64,000 nucleotides of DNA from Pseudomonas sp. TNT3 (lineage in GTDB: Bacteria; Pseudomonadota; Gammaproteobacteria; Pseudomonadales; Pseudomonadaceae), in NCBI RefSeq assembly GCF_010095445.2, contig NZ_WFGV02000004.1:143327-207326 (forward strand), read 5' to 3'. The position numbers and the translations under genes are program-made. Positions 28,079 through 36,566 of the stretch are shown here, in pieces. Each line of letters starts with the position of its first letter. Positions within the stretch are counted from its first letter, which is position 1. A model generated the notes under the pieces. It was not told the origin of the DNA, searched no databases, and was given only the letters and a program-made list of their open reading frames with translations.

Positions 28079-28639
28079 ATGTCCACCCCCACAGTTCGCG
28101 AACAATTCCTTGTCATCAGTGCCCTCGGCGCCAACCCTATGGAGCTGACTAACGTCCTGTGCCGCGCCAGCCATGAAAATCGCTGCGCCGTGGTCACCTC
28201 TCGCCTGACGCGTCATGGCGAATGCAGCGCGTTGGTCCTCGAGATTTCCGGCAGCTGGGACGCCCTGGCGCGCCTGGAAGGCAGCCTGCCGAGCCTGGCC
28301 AAGAAGCACGCTTTCACCGTCAACGTGGTGCGCAGTGCGGCCCTGGAGAATCGTCCCCAGGCCCTGCCGTACGTCGCTTATGTCAGCTCGGCCTATCGCT
28401 CGGACATCATCAACGAGCTGTGCCAGTTCTTCATGGACCACAACGTCGAGCTGGAAAACCTGACCTGCGACACCTATCAAGCCCCTCAAACCGGCGGCAC
28501 CATGCTCAATGCCACGTTTACCGTGACGTTGCCTGCCGGCGTGCAGATCAGCTGGTTGCGCGATCAGTTCCTGGATTTTGCCGACGCGCTGAACCTGGAT
28601 GCCCTGATCGAACCGTGGCGCCCACAAAACCCAATGTAA
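28079..28639 (+). CDS. gcvR: glycine-cleavage-system repressor-like ACT-domain protein
   Basis: A 186-residue protein with two ACT domains (EQFLVISALGANPMELTNVL at the start; YVSSAYRSDIINELCQFFMD in the second half), the build of GcvR. In E. coli GcvR binds GcvA and glycine; in Pseudomonas the gene is conserved between dapA and bcp, but its partner is less clear. It is 11 bp upstream of bcp. Confidence 0.88.
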   Translation: MSTPTVREQFLVISALGANPMELTNVLCRASHENRCAVVTSRLTRHGECSALVLEISGSWDALARLEGSLPSLAKKHAFTVNVVRSAALENRPQALPYVAYVSSAYRSDIINELCQFFMDHNVELENLTCDTYQAPQTGGTMLNATFTVTLPAGVQISWLRDQFLDFADALNLDALIEPWRPQNPM

Positions 28640-28650
28640 GGAAGCTTTTC

Positions 28651-29124
28651 ATGGCCGTTGCCATCGACCAACCGGTTGCCGACTTCGAAGCGCCTGCCAC
28701 CAGCGGGCAGACCGTCAGCCTCGCCAGTCTCAAAGGCAAGCAGGTGGTGATCTACTTCTATCCGAAGGACAGCACGCCGGGTTGCACGACTCAGGGTCAA
28801 GGTTTTCGTGATCAGCTTGATGCGTTCAAGGCAGCTAACACTGAAGTGTTCGGCGTGTCCCGTGACAGCCTCAAATCTCATGAAAACTTCAAGGCCAAGC
28901 AAGCGTTCAACTTCGAGCTGATCAGCGACAAGGAAGAAGCCCTTTGCCAGCTGTTCGATGTGATCAAGCTGAAGAAGCTGTATGGCAAGGAATACATGGG
29001 TGTTGATCGCAGCACGTTCCTGATCGACAAGGACGGCGTGCTGCGTCAGGAATGGCGTGGCGTGAAAGTGCCGGGGCATGTGGACGCTGTTTTGGCGGCA
29101 GCTCAGGCGCTGAACAAGGGCTGA
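28651..29124 (+). CDS. bcp: thioredoxin-dependent peroxiredoxin Bcp
   Basis: A 157-residue peroxiredoxin. The start ATG at 28651 follows an AAGGAAG ribosome site; the longer frame from 28222 is inside gcvR. The peroxidatic cysteine is in YPKDSTPGCTTQG. The resolving cysteine five residues later, found in E. coli Bcp, is replaced (TTQGQG), so the enzyme should work as a 1-Cys type or use a different cysteine. It reduces organic peroxides in the cytosol. Confidence 0.94.
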   Translation: MAVAIDQPVADFEAPATSGQTVSLASLKGKQVVIYFYPKDSTPGCTTQGQGFRDQLDAFKAANTEVFGVSRDSLKSHENFKAKQAFNFELISDKEEALCQLFDVIKLKKLYGKEYMGVDRSTFLIDKDGVLRQEWRGVKVPGHVDAVLAAAQALNKG

Positions 29125-29146
29125 GTTTTGTGGCGTCCATCAGGGC

Positions 29147-29252
29147 GCCATCGCGGGCAAGCCTTGCTCCCACTGTTGACCGCGTTGGTCATTCAGACGC
29201 GAATCAATGTGGGAGCCACGGTGCGACGATTCGACCTGCTCGCGATGAGGCC
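29147..29252. repeat. REP-like doublet between bcp and the AI-2E permease
   Basis: Inverted arms 'CATCGCGGGCAAGCCTTGCTCCCAC' (in part) near 29148-29172 and 'GTGGGAGC...CTGCTCGCGATG' near 29209-29247, the right arm interrupted by extra bases. It lies between convergent genes, as is usual for Pseudomonas REPs. Confidence 0.75.
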
Positions 29253-29269
29253 CTCAGTCTTATTTACCG

Positions 29270-30343
29270 TTAAAGCAGCGGCGCCACCACCGGCTCCTTC
29301 CGAGGCCAGGCATCCAGCACAGCCTTGAACAGCGTCGCGAGCGGTATCGCAAAGAACACGCCCCAAAATCCCCACAGCCCGCCGAACAACAGCACCGCGC
29401 AAATGATTGCCACCGGGTGCAGGTTCACGGCTTCCGAGAACAGCAGCGGCACCAGTACGTTGCCGTCCAGGACCTGGATAATTCCGTAGACCGCCATCAA
29501 ATAGATGAACTGATCGCTCCAGCCCCACTGGAACAGCGCAATCAGCAGTACCGGCACGGTCACCACCACAGCGCCGACGTACGGCACGACCACCGACACA
29601 CCCACCAACAGCGCCAGCAACGCCGCATAGTTGAGTCCCAGAACAACGAAGCCGATGTAGGTCACGCCACCACAAATAAAGATCTCGATGACCTTGCCGC
29701 GAATGTAGTTGGCGATCTGCCGGTTCATTTCATGGGCGACGCGGGTGATGAGCGCTCGCTCGCGAGGCAGATAGCCGCGCACCCACTGACCGATCATTTC
29801 CCGGTCCTTGAGAAAGAAAAACACCAGGATCGGCACCAGCACCAGGTAGATCATGATGTTCACCAGCAGCGGCAAGCTCGACAGGGAGAACGTCAGCGCC
29901 CACTGGCCGAAATTGCCGATCTCGCCTCGCGCCACTTCGATGGCCCGCAGCACTTGCTCATCGGATACCAGATGCGGGTAGCGCTCCGGCAGCAGCAATA
30001 GCAACGACTGCCATTTCGCTAGCATGCCCGGAAGCTCGTTGAACAGTGTGATCAGCTGATGCCAGAGCAACGGCAACACCACCACGATGAACACCAGCAA
30101 CACACCCATGAACAGCGCGAACACCAATCCCACAGCCGCTCCACCTGGCACGCGCAAGCGTTCGAGGGTTACCACCAACCCTTGCATCAGGTACGCCAGC
30201 ACCATGCCGGCCAGCACTGGCGCGAGCATGCCGCCCAGGGTCAATACGGCGGTGAACGCCAGAAACAGCAGGACCGCCAACACCACCGCTTCTTCATCGG
30301 AAAAATAGCGCTGGATCCAGTCGCGTAACACTTTGAACATCAA
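29270..30343 (-). CDS. AI-2E-family (PerM-like) membrane transporter
   Basis: A 357-residue integral membrane protein with seven or eight hydrophobic segments and the family segment GVSVVVPYVGAVVVTVPVLL near residues 238-257, plus a central polar loop. The family includes TqsA (autoinducer-2 exporter) and Na+/H+ antiporters, so the substrate is open. It is 28 bp downstream of the TusA-like gene in the same orientation, as in P. aeruginosa. Confidence 0.88.
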   Translation of the reverse strand: MMFKVLRDWIQRYFSDEEAVVLAVLLFLAFTAVLTLGGMLAPVLAGMVLAYLMQGLVVTLERLRVPGGAAVGLVFALFMGVLLVFIVVVLPLLWHQLITLFNELPGMLAKWQSLLLLLPERYPHLVSDEQVLRAIEVARGEIGNFGQWALTFSLSSLPLLVNIMIYLVLVPILVFFFLKDREMIGQWVRGYLPRERALITRVAHEMNRQIANYIRGKVIEIFICGGVTYIGFVVLGLNYAALLALLVGVSVVVPYVGAVVVTVPVLLIALFQWGWSDQFIYLMAVYGIIQVLDGNVLVPLLFSEAVNLHPVAIICAVLLFGGLWGFWGVFFAIPLATLFKAVLDAWPRKEPVVAPLL

Positions 30344-30371
30344 AAATCCTTAGAAACGAACGCTGCGGTTT

Positions 30372-30611
30372 TCAGGCTTTTTTCAACCAGTAGCGGTATA
30401 CACCTGCTTCATCTTCCTCGCGAAGCAGCGTATGACCGGCCAAACGAGCAAAGGTGCGGAAGTCGCGCTGTGAACCCGCGTCCGTGGCGATCACCTTGAG
30501 TACCGCGCCGCTGGCCATGCGATTGAGTTCCAGCTTGGCCTTGAGCAGTGGTAACGGGCAATTCAAGCCACTGGCGTCCAGTTCGGCATCATGGGCTACA
30601 GCGTCGGTCAT
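30372..30611 (-). CDS. TusA-family sulfur-carrier-like protein
   Basis: A 79-residue protein of the SirA/TusA fold. The conserved Cys-Pro-x-Pro is in SGLNCPLPLLKAKLELN (Cys at about residue 18). The P. aeruginosa orthologue at this place is linked to molybdenum-cofactor enzymes and nitrate respiration, so sulfur delivery is the likely role. It is divergent from bepA. Confidence 0.9.
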   Translation of the reverse strand: MTDAVAHDAELDASGLNCPLPLLKAKLELNRMASGAVLKVIATDAGSQRDFRTFARLAGHTLLREEDEAGVYRYWLKKA

Positions 30612-30709
30612 TGCGTCACTCCGGGTCAGGCGATTGAGCGGGTTAGAATATCTGGTCCGAAGCGAAGTGTCCGGCTACAGTAAGGTCTTTGTCGACTAAG
30701 GCTTTGTGC

Positions 30710-32143
30710 ATGACTTTTTTGCGCCCTACCCTGCTGACGCTCGCTTGCCTGCTCGCCTCCCCGGGCTTCGCCGACGACCTGCCGTCACTTGGCGACGCCA
30801 GTTCTGCCATCGTCTCGCCGCAACAGGAATACCAACTGGGCCGCGCCTGGCTTGCCCTGTTGCGCAGCCAGGTCTCGCAGCTCAACGATCCACAGCTCAA
30901 AGACTACGTCGAATCCAGCGTTTACCGGTTGGTAGAAACCAGCCAGGTCAATGACCGGCGTCTGGAGTTCATCCTGATCAATAGCCCGCAGCTCAACGCC
31001 TTTGCGGCGCCGGGTGGGATCGTTGGGGTCAACGGCGGTTTGTTTCTCAATGCTCAGACCGAAGGCGAATATGCCTCGGTACTCGCTCACGAATTGGCTC
31101 ACTTGTCCCAACGCCACTTTGCTCGCGGTGTTGAAGCGCAACAGCGCATGCAGGTGCCGATGATGGCCGCGTTGCTGGCCGGGATCGTGATTGCTGCGGC
31201 AGGCGCCGGCGATGCCGGTATCGCAGCGATTGCCGGTACGCAGGCAGCGGCAATTCAGGAGCAACGGCGCTTCTCTCGCCAGAACGAACAGGAAGCCGAC
31301 CGCATCGGCATCCTCAATCTGGAAAAAGCCGGGTACGACCCGCGCTCGATGCCGAGCATGTTCGAGCGCTTGGGGCGTCAATACCGCTTCGACGCCAAAC
31401 CACCAGAATTCCTGCTGACTCACCCGGTTACCGAATCGCGGATTGCCGACACCCGTAACCGTGCCGAACAGGCCAAGCCCGGCGGTATAGAAGACACCCT
31501 GCGTTACCAGCTCATTCGTGCACGGGTTCAATTGATCTACGAAGAAACACCGGGGCTTGGCGCGAAACGCTTCCGGGCTCAGCTCGATGAAAATCCGAAA
31601 AACGATGTAGCCCGCTATGGTTTGGCAATCGCCCAGATCAAGGGTGGCCAGCTGAATGAAGCGCGCGAGAGTCTCAAGCTGCTTCTGGACAAGGCGCCGA
31701 ACGAGATCATCTACAACCTGGCGCAGGTGGACCTGGACATCACAAATAATCGCCTGGCAGACGCTCAGTCGCGCGTTGACCGCATGCTGACTCAGTACCC
31801 CGGCAACTATCCGCTGAACCAGGTGCGTGTCGACCTGTTGCTGAAACAGAATCGCGCCGCCGATGCTGAAAAAGCCCTTGAAGGCCTGCTTAAATCGCGC
31901 CCGGATGATCCGGATGTCTGGTATCAAGTGGCCGAAACTCGCGGATTATCTGGCAACATCATCGGCCTTCACCAGGCTCGCGCCGAGTACTTTGCCCTTG
32001 TGGGTGACTATCGCCAGGCCATCCAGCAACTCGACTTTGCCAAACGCAAGGCCGGCAGCAACTTCCCGCTGTCGTCGCGCATCGACGCTCGACAACGCGA
32101 GCTGATGGAGCAAGAACGTATGGTCAAGGACATGATGGGCTGA
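30710..32143 (+). CDS. bepA: periplasmic M48 metalloprotease/chaperone BepA
   Basis: A 477-residue protein from the ATG at 30710, after which a signal peptide ends near PGFADD. The zinc site is HELAH within SVLAHELAHLSQRHF, with the third ligand in NEQEADRIGIL. The C-terminal half is TPR repeats (residues about 290-470). BepA acts on LptD and the BAM complex to maintain the outer membrane. The reading frame has an in-frame TTG at 30689 that I reject because it breaks the signal peptide. Confidence 0.94.
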   Translation: MTFLRPTLLTLACLLASPGFADDLPSLGDASSAIVSPQQEYQLGRAWLALLRSQVSQLNDPQLKDYVESSVYRLVETSQVNDRRLEFILINSPQLNAFAAPGGIVGVNGGLFLNAQTEGEYASVLAHELAHLSQRHFARGVEAQQRMQVPMMAALLAGIVIAAAGAGDAGIAAIAGTQAAAIQEQRRFSRQNEQEADRIGILNLEKAGYDPRSMPSMFERLGRQYRFDAKPPEFLLTHPVTESRIADTRNRAEQAKPGGIEDTLRYQLIRARVQLIYEETPGLGAKRFRAQLDENPKNDVARYGLAIAQIKGGQLNEARESLKLLLDKAPNEIIYNLAQVDLDITNNRLADAQSRVDRMLTQYPGNYPLNQVRVDLLLKQNRAADAEKALEGLLKSRPDDPDVWYQVAETRGLSGNIIGLHQARAEYFALVGDYRQAIQQLDFAKRKAGSNFPLSSRIDARQRELMEQERMVKDMMG

Positions 32144-32180
32144 GCAGATTTAGCAGCGGTTTCAGAGATTACCGGACACA

Positions 32181-32211
32181 AAAAAACCGCCTCTTTCGAG
32201 GCGGTTTTTTA
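32181..32211. terminator. bidirectional terminator between bepA and mucD
   Basis: Stem CCGCCTC / GAGGCGG with a TTTC loop, A-run to the left and T-run to the right, between two convergent stop codons. Confidence 0.95.
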
Positions 32212-32228
32212 TTGAGCCAATAACCGGT

Positions 32229-33662
32229 TTATTCAGCCAGTTTGAAGGTAATGAAGCTCGCGCGACCTTGACGCAAGACTCGCATCGACACCGAGCGATT
32301 CTTCGGCAATGCCTTGGCGATCTCAGTGAACTCCTTGGTGGAACCAATCGCCTGATTGTTCAGGTGAGTGATCACATCATTAGGCTGCAAGCCAATCAGG
32401 GAGGCAGGACCGTCCTGGACTTCCTTGATGACAACGCCGCCTTTGAGATCAAACGTCTTCTTCTGTTCATCGGTCAGCTCGGCCACCGAAACACCCAGGC
32501 GATTGCTGCTGCGCTCAACACCTGATTTCGGCAAGGCATCCAGCTCTTTGCCTTCTTCCGGAATGGCGCCAACGGTCAGCTCGACATTCTGACGCTTACC
32601 GTCACGAATCACTTCAAGCTTGGCCTTGGAGCCCGCTTTCAACGCGCCGACCAGGTGTGGCAAATCGGCAGACATGACGATCGGCTGACCGTTCATGCTG
32701 AGGATCACGTCACCGACTCGCAAGTCACCCTTGGCAGCCGGGCCATCGTCCTGGATCTGCGCGACCAGTGCACCGGCCGGTTTATCAAGACCGAACGACT
32801 CGGCCAGGTCCTTGTTAACCTCCTGAATCACTACACCCAACCAGCCACGGCTGACTTTGCCACCGTTTTTCAACTGATTGGACACATCCATGGCCACGTC
32901 GATCGGGATTGCAAACGACACGCCCATGAAGCCGCCGGAGCGGGTGTAGATCTGCGAGTTGATACCCACGACTTCGCCATTCAGATTGAAGAGCGGGCCA
33001 CCCGAGTTACCCGGGTTGATCGGCACGTCGGTCTGGATGAACGGCACGTAGTTTTCGTTCGGCAGGCTACGACCGATGGCGCTGACAATACCTTGCGTCA
33101 CCGTGTGGTCAAAACCGAAAGGTGAGCCGATGGCTACGACCCACTGGCCAGCCTTCAGGTCCTGGGATTTGCCGAGCTTGAGTACCGGCAGATCCTTACC
33201 TTCGATTTTCAGCAGCGCCACGTCAGAACGTGGATCGGTGCCGATCAGCTTGGCCTTCAATTCACTGCGGTCGGCAAGACGAACGAGAATTTCGTCGGCA
33301 TCGGCAATCACGTGGTTGTTGGTGAGGATGTAGCCATCAGACGAGATGATGAAACCAGACCCCAGGGATTGGGCTTGCTGGCGATCACCCCGTGGTGAAC
33401 GCGGCGTGCGGGGTTGAGGCATACCGCGCTCAAAGAACTCGCGCAACATCGGCGGCAAGCCTTCAAGGTCGGGCATATCCTCGCTGGACACTTTACGGTC
33501 CGGCAGTTTCTGCGTGGTACTGATGTTCACAACGGCGGGCGAGGCTTGCTCGACCAGTTGCGTGAAGTCAGGCAATTCGACCGCCTGGACAGCAACCGCC
33601 TGACCGAGCACCAGCACGGTAGCGAAGATGGAAAGGTAAGACTTCAAGCGTGGTATCGACAT
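32229..33662 (-). CDS. mucD: periplasmic serine protease MucD (DegP family)
   Basis: A 477-residue HtrA protease. Start ATG at 33662, then a signal peptide ending near VAVQAVE. The trypsin-like domain shows the triad in LTNNHVIADAD (His), DPRSDVALLKI (Asp) and NPGNSGGPLFN (Ser); two PDZ domains follow (residues about 265-360 and 385-477). MucD degrades misfolded envelope proteins and limits AlgU activation. It is 181 bp downstream of mucB; the mucC gene found there in P. aeruginosa is missing. Confidence 0.96.
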   Translation of the reverse strand: MSIPRLKSYLSIFATVLVLGQAVAVQAVELPDFTQLVEQASPAVVNISTTQKLPDRKVSSEDMPDLEGLPPMLREFFERGMPQPRTPRSPRGDRQQAQSLGSGFIISSDGYILTNNHVIADADEILVRLADRSELKAKLIGTDPRSDVALLKIEGKDLPVLKLGKSQDLKAGQWVVAIGSPFGFDHTVTQGIVSAIGRSLPNENYVPFIQTDVPINPGNSGGPLFNLNGEVVGINSQIYTRSGGFMGVSFAIPIDVAMDVSNQLKNGGKVSRGWLGVVIQEVNKDLAESFGLDKPAGALVAQIQDDGPAAKGDLRVGDVILSMNGQPIVMSADLPHLVGALKAGSKAKLEVIRDGKRQNVELTVGAIPEEGKELDALPKSGVERSSNRLGVSVAELTDEQKKTFDLKGGVVIKEVQDGPASLIGLQPNDVITHLNNQAIGSTKEFTEIAKALPKNRSVSMRVLRQGRASFITFKLAE

Positions 33663-33843
33663 ACGGCTCCCGTTACGACGAGCATGGTTAAGCGATATGG
33701 AGCAAGGAACACCGGGAACGATACGCCGGTATCTTTGTTCCGGGAACAACAAACAAGGCCAGAGCCGAGAGGCCCTGACCTATAAAAAACTTTGGGGGTA
33801 TTTGCAAATAGAAATGCTCACCAAACATTTCGATATCGGCTCA

Positions 33844-34800
33844 CTACTTGGTTGCAGTGGCGTCGGTGCGCATGGACAGCGCGATCCGTTCTGCGGTGCC
33901 GATTGGAATTTCACCGACGACGGTCACCATCATTTCGCCTTGAGGGGTGGTCAAGCGCCGAGAAACGGCAACGGTCGGCCCCAGCTGGGTGCGCGTATCG
34001 GTGACAGTTGCACCGTTCAACGGCTCGAGAAACACCGAGAAACGAGCAAGACCGTCGTCGTACAGCAAGCTGTTGACCTGGGTTTTGGTCTCAGGATCTT
34101 TGCGGGCACTGCTACTTGTCAATTCGAAGCCCGGAGGCAACCAGTCCGAATGCCAGGATTGGGTCACTTTGGCAGCCGAAGCCTTGTCACTGTCCAGATT
34201 AACGGTCTTGCAATCAGCCCCCGCCCTCAAGTCGCTGTCAGAGGGGACATCTGCAGTGTTCAGCTGAGTGAACTGGAAACGCTCCAGCAACTGGCCCTTG
34301 TCGTTCAACAACAACGATTTAAGCGGCAGGCCGGTTTCTTTATCCAGATGCAGTTCAAAACCATATCGATGCTGATCACGCGGCGTCAGTGAAACGATCA
34401 CTGCCGGACGCCCAGCCACACGCGATTTGCCGATGACGGCAAGGTCATACCAATTCTTTAGCTTTTGAGGATCGAGTGCACGCGCAGTGGAATTGGGAGA
34501 ATCCCCAAGCCCCGCAATCAGGGTGCCGCTGACACATTGAGTATGTCCATCAATGCGCACGACTTCCTGAGCCGAACCGTCGAGCTGTAGTAAACGCTCG
34601 CGGACCTTGCCATCCTGGACGCGATGCCAGATGTTGTGGGTAGAAAAACTACCGTTACGCTCGTAAACGAAAGTACCGTAAAAGCTTTGCTGTTGCTCAG
34701 CTTGGCCCAGGCGGGTCAACCAGTCCTGGGCTTCATCGGCATGGACTGGAACAACGAACCAGCCACTGAGCAGAAGCGAAAGTAGAGGTATGGCGCGCAT
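33844..34800 (-). CDS. mucB: sigma-factor regulatory protein MucB (RseB family)
   Basis: A 318-residue periplasmic protein, signal peptide ending near VPVHADE, then the two RseB domains (SFYGTFVYERNGSFSTHNIWH in the first). MucB binds the periplasmic part of MucA and shields it from AlgW. It is 8 bp after mucA. Confidence 0.95.
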   Translation of the reverse strand: MRAIPLLSLLLSGWFVVPVHADEAQDWLTRLGQAEQQQSFYGTFVYERNGSFSTHNIWHRVQDGKVRERLLQLDGSAQEVVRIDGHTQCVSGTLIAGLGDSPNSTARALDPQKLKNWYDLAVIGKSRVAGRPAVIVSLTPRDQHRYGFELHLDKETGLPLKSLLLNDKGQLLERFQFTQLNTADVPSDSDLRAGADCKTVNLDSDKASAAKVTQSWHSDWLPPGFELTSSSARKDPETKTQVNSLLYDDGLARFSVFLEPLNGATVTDTRTQLGPTVAVSRRLTTPQGEMMVTVVGEIPIGTAERIALSMRTDATATK

Positions 34801-34808
34801 GATCCTCC

Positions 34809-35396
34809 TTAACGGTTTTCCAGGCTTGCTGCACGAGCATACGGCAGTGCACTTTCAGTGCCTTTCAATGCAGCCTGTTGAGCGTGTTGGCGCAGATAGC
34901 TTGGCAGACGCTGATCGTGCCAGCCTGGCTGACCTTGCAGCACGCCATTGGCCATTGGGCCAGTTGCTTCCGAACTCTCACTATAGCCTGCCAAGACAGC
35001 TGGACCCTTGACCTGAGGAACGGCCAACGTCGGCTGGTTGGACTGCTGAGCCAGTTCGACACCGGCAATTTCGTCCTGGTTGTACAGGCGAACACCGGCC
35101 AAAACGGCAACGGTAACGGACGCAGCAACTGCCAGGCGACCCAGGCTACGCCAAGGACCGCGGGTTGCTTTTACCGGTACGGTTTCGTCAGCCAGAGCTG
35201 CCGAGACGGCCGCCGCGATATCCAGGCGTGGAAGCAGCAGGTCCTTGTGCATGACTGCCCGAGCGATTTGATAACGAGCCCAGGTTTCACGGGTCTCAAC
35301 ATCGTCGAAGGCATTTAATACCCGACGCAATTCCAGTTCGTCCGCTTCGTTATCCATCACTGCGGACAGCGATTCCTGCAGGGCTTCACGACTCAT
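34809..35396 (-). CDS. mucA: anti-sigma factor MucA
   Basis: A 195-residue protein starting MSREALQESLSAVMDNEADE, with the cytosolic AlgU-binding domain (residues about 1-75), one TM helix (about 100-118) and a periplasmic domain that binds MucB. The length is that of wild-type MucA, with no sign of a mucoidy-type truncation. I use the ATG at 35396, 31 bp after algU; the longer frame runs into algU. Confidence 0.96.
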   Translation of the reverse strand: MSREALQESLSAVMDNEADELELRRVLNAFDDVETRETWARYQIARAVMHKDLLLPRLDIAAAVSAALADETVPVKATRGPWRSLGRLAVAASVTVAVLAGVRLYNQDEIAGVELAQQSNQPTLAVPQVKGPAVLAGYSESSEATGPMANGVLQGQPGWHDQRLPSYLRQHAQQAALKGTESALPYARAASLENR

Positions 35397-35427
35397 GGCG
35401 TTCCTCTCTTGGCTATCGCCGCTGTCT

Positions 35428-36009
35428 TTAGTTTTCCTGCAACAACGGCTGCAGGGCTTTATCGATGGCTTCCCGAGCGCGGAAAATCCGGGAGCGCACG
35501 GTACCCACCGGACATTGCATGACTGCCGCAATGTCCTCGTAACTCAGACCATCGAATTCACGTAAAGTTAAGGCCGTACGCAAATCTTCTGGAAGTTGCT
35601 GAATGGTTCGATGGACGGTGCCTTCGATCTCATCCCGCAGCAACGCACGTTCTGGTGACTCGAGATCCTTGAGGCCATGATCGCCATCGTAGAACTCTGC
35701 ATCCTCGGAACTTACATCGCTATCCGGCGGCCGGCGGCCGCGTGAAACCAGATAGTTCTTCGCCGTGTTGATGGCGATGCGGTAAAGCCACGTGTAAAAC
35801 GCGCTGTCTCCGCGAAAATTTCCAAGTGCGCGGTAAGCCTTGATAAAGGCTTCCTGTGCCACATCCTGGGCTTCATGGGTGTCGTGCACGAAACGCACGA
35901 TCAACCCGAGAATTTTGTGCTGGTACTTCAGCACTAACAGATCGAAAGCGCGCTTGTCGCCGCGTTGAACGCGCTCGACCAGCTGCTGATCCTCTTCCTG
36001 GGTTAGCAT
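35428..36009 (-). CDS. algU: extracytoplasmic-function sigma factor AlgU (RpoE/sigma-22)
   Basis: A 193-residue ECF sigma factor. Region 2 has DLLVLKYQHKILGLIVRFV and DVAQEAFIKAYRAL; region 4 has LREFDGLSYEDIAAVMQCPV and SRIFRAREAID. The start at 36009 (MLTQEEDQQ) gives exactly the P. aeruginosa length. It heads algU-mucA-mucB(-mucD) and controls alginate and envelope-stress genes. Two AlgU-type promoters lie upstream. Confidence 0.97.
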   Translation of the reverse strand: MLTQEEDQQLVERVQRGDKRAFDLLVLKYQHKILGLIVRFVHDTHEAQDVAQEAFIKAYRALGNFRGDSAFYTWLYRIAINTAKNYLVSRGRRPPDSDVSSEDAEFYDGDHGLKDLESPERALLRDEIEGTVHRTIQQLPEDLRTALTLREFDGLSYEDIAAVMQCPVGTVRSRIFRAREAIDKALQPLLQEN

Positions 36010-36068
36010 GAACACTCCTCGATAAGCTCGGAGGAGGCTTGCATAACTAAACGACCAGACTTGCAAAC

Positions 36069-36095
36069 ATAGACTCGGGCTTTTCGCAAAAGTTC
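36069..36095 (-). promoter_or_regulatory. AlgU-dependent promoter of algU, proximal
   Basis: Minus strand: GAACTT (-35) at 36095-36090, 16-bp spacer, TCTAT (-10) at 36073-36069. It matches the ECF-sigma-22 consensus GAACTT-N16/17-TCtgA closely and lies about 60 bp upstream of the algU ATG, fitting autoregulation. Confidence 0.8.
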
Positions 36096-36261
36096 TCCCC
36101 TCCAGGCAAGTTTCCTGCGGGCTCTGATTTGGCACGCACGAAAAGCGCAGCGCGGGCTAGCCCGGCTGCGCGAATAGTCTTTTCATCGGATTCGTCGGCA
36201 AGGATCCAGCCACAGATCCCGCGTTGAAGCCGACACTGTCCCTTGATTCGGGCAACGGTCT

Positions 36262-36289
36262 ATTGATCTTGGCCCTTTGGCAAAAGTTC
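36262..36289 (-). promoter_or_regulatory. AlgU-type promoter of algU, distal
   Basis: Minus strand: GAACTT at 36289-36284, 17-bp spacer, TCAAT at 36266-36262. It has the same -35 as the proximal site; the -10 is weaker. Two AlgU-dependent starts are also known for P. aeruginosa algU. Confidence 0.65.
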
Positions 36290-36566
36290 CAAATATTTAT
36301 AGCCGTGCGAACCGACATTGTGCGGATATGAACAGAAAAAGACTGTTAAATCCACGATACAGTCCTGTTGTCGCCGAACCGGCCAAAAAAACATCCGACG
36401 AAGCGTCCGATAAATTCCGTCACAGTAGTTTCACAATGCCATATAGGCTCGGCTATTGTGCCGCTCCCCCTCTCTATATACTAGTGGGCTGTGTGGCTGC
36501 CTTGACTCGCCGTTGCGGGAGTTTTGCGCCAACCCCGACCCGGGTCGCATTGAGCGGAATCCTGAA

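Larger units (their letters stand above)
36010..36566. other. divergent control region of algU and nadB
   Basis: A 557-bp intergenic region. It holds two AlgU-type promoters for the minus-strand algU operon (36069-36095 and 36262-36289). The nadB promoter must lie to the right; the AT-rich stretch at about 36440-36485 is its likeliest place, but I did not find a firm match. No gene is supported here. Confidence 0.6.

Noticed and set aside
34809..35396. mucoidy-type truncation of mucA
   Set aside because: The gene is full length (195 codons) with its transmembrane helix and periplasmic domain intact.
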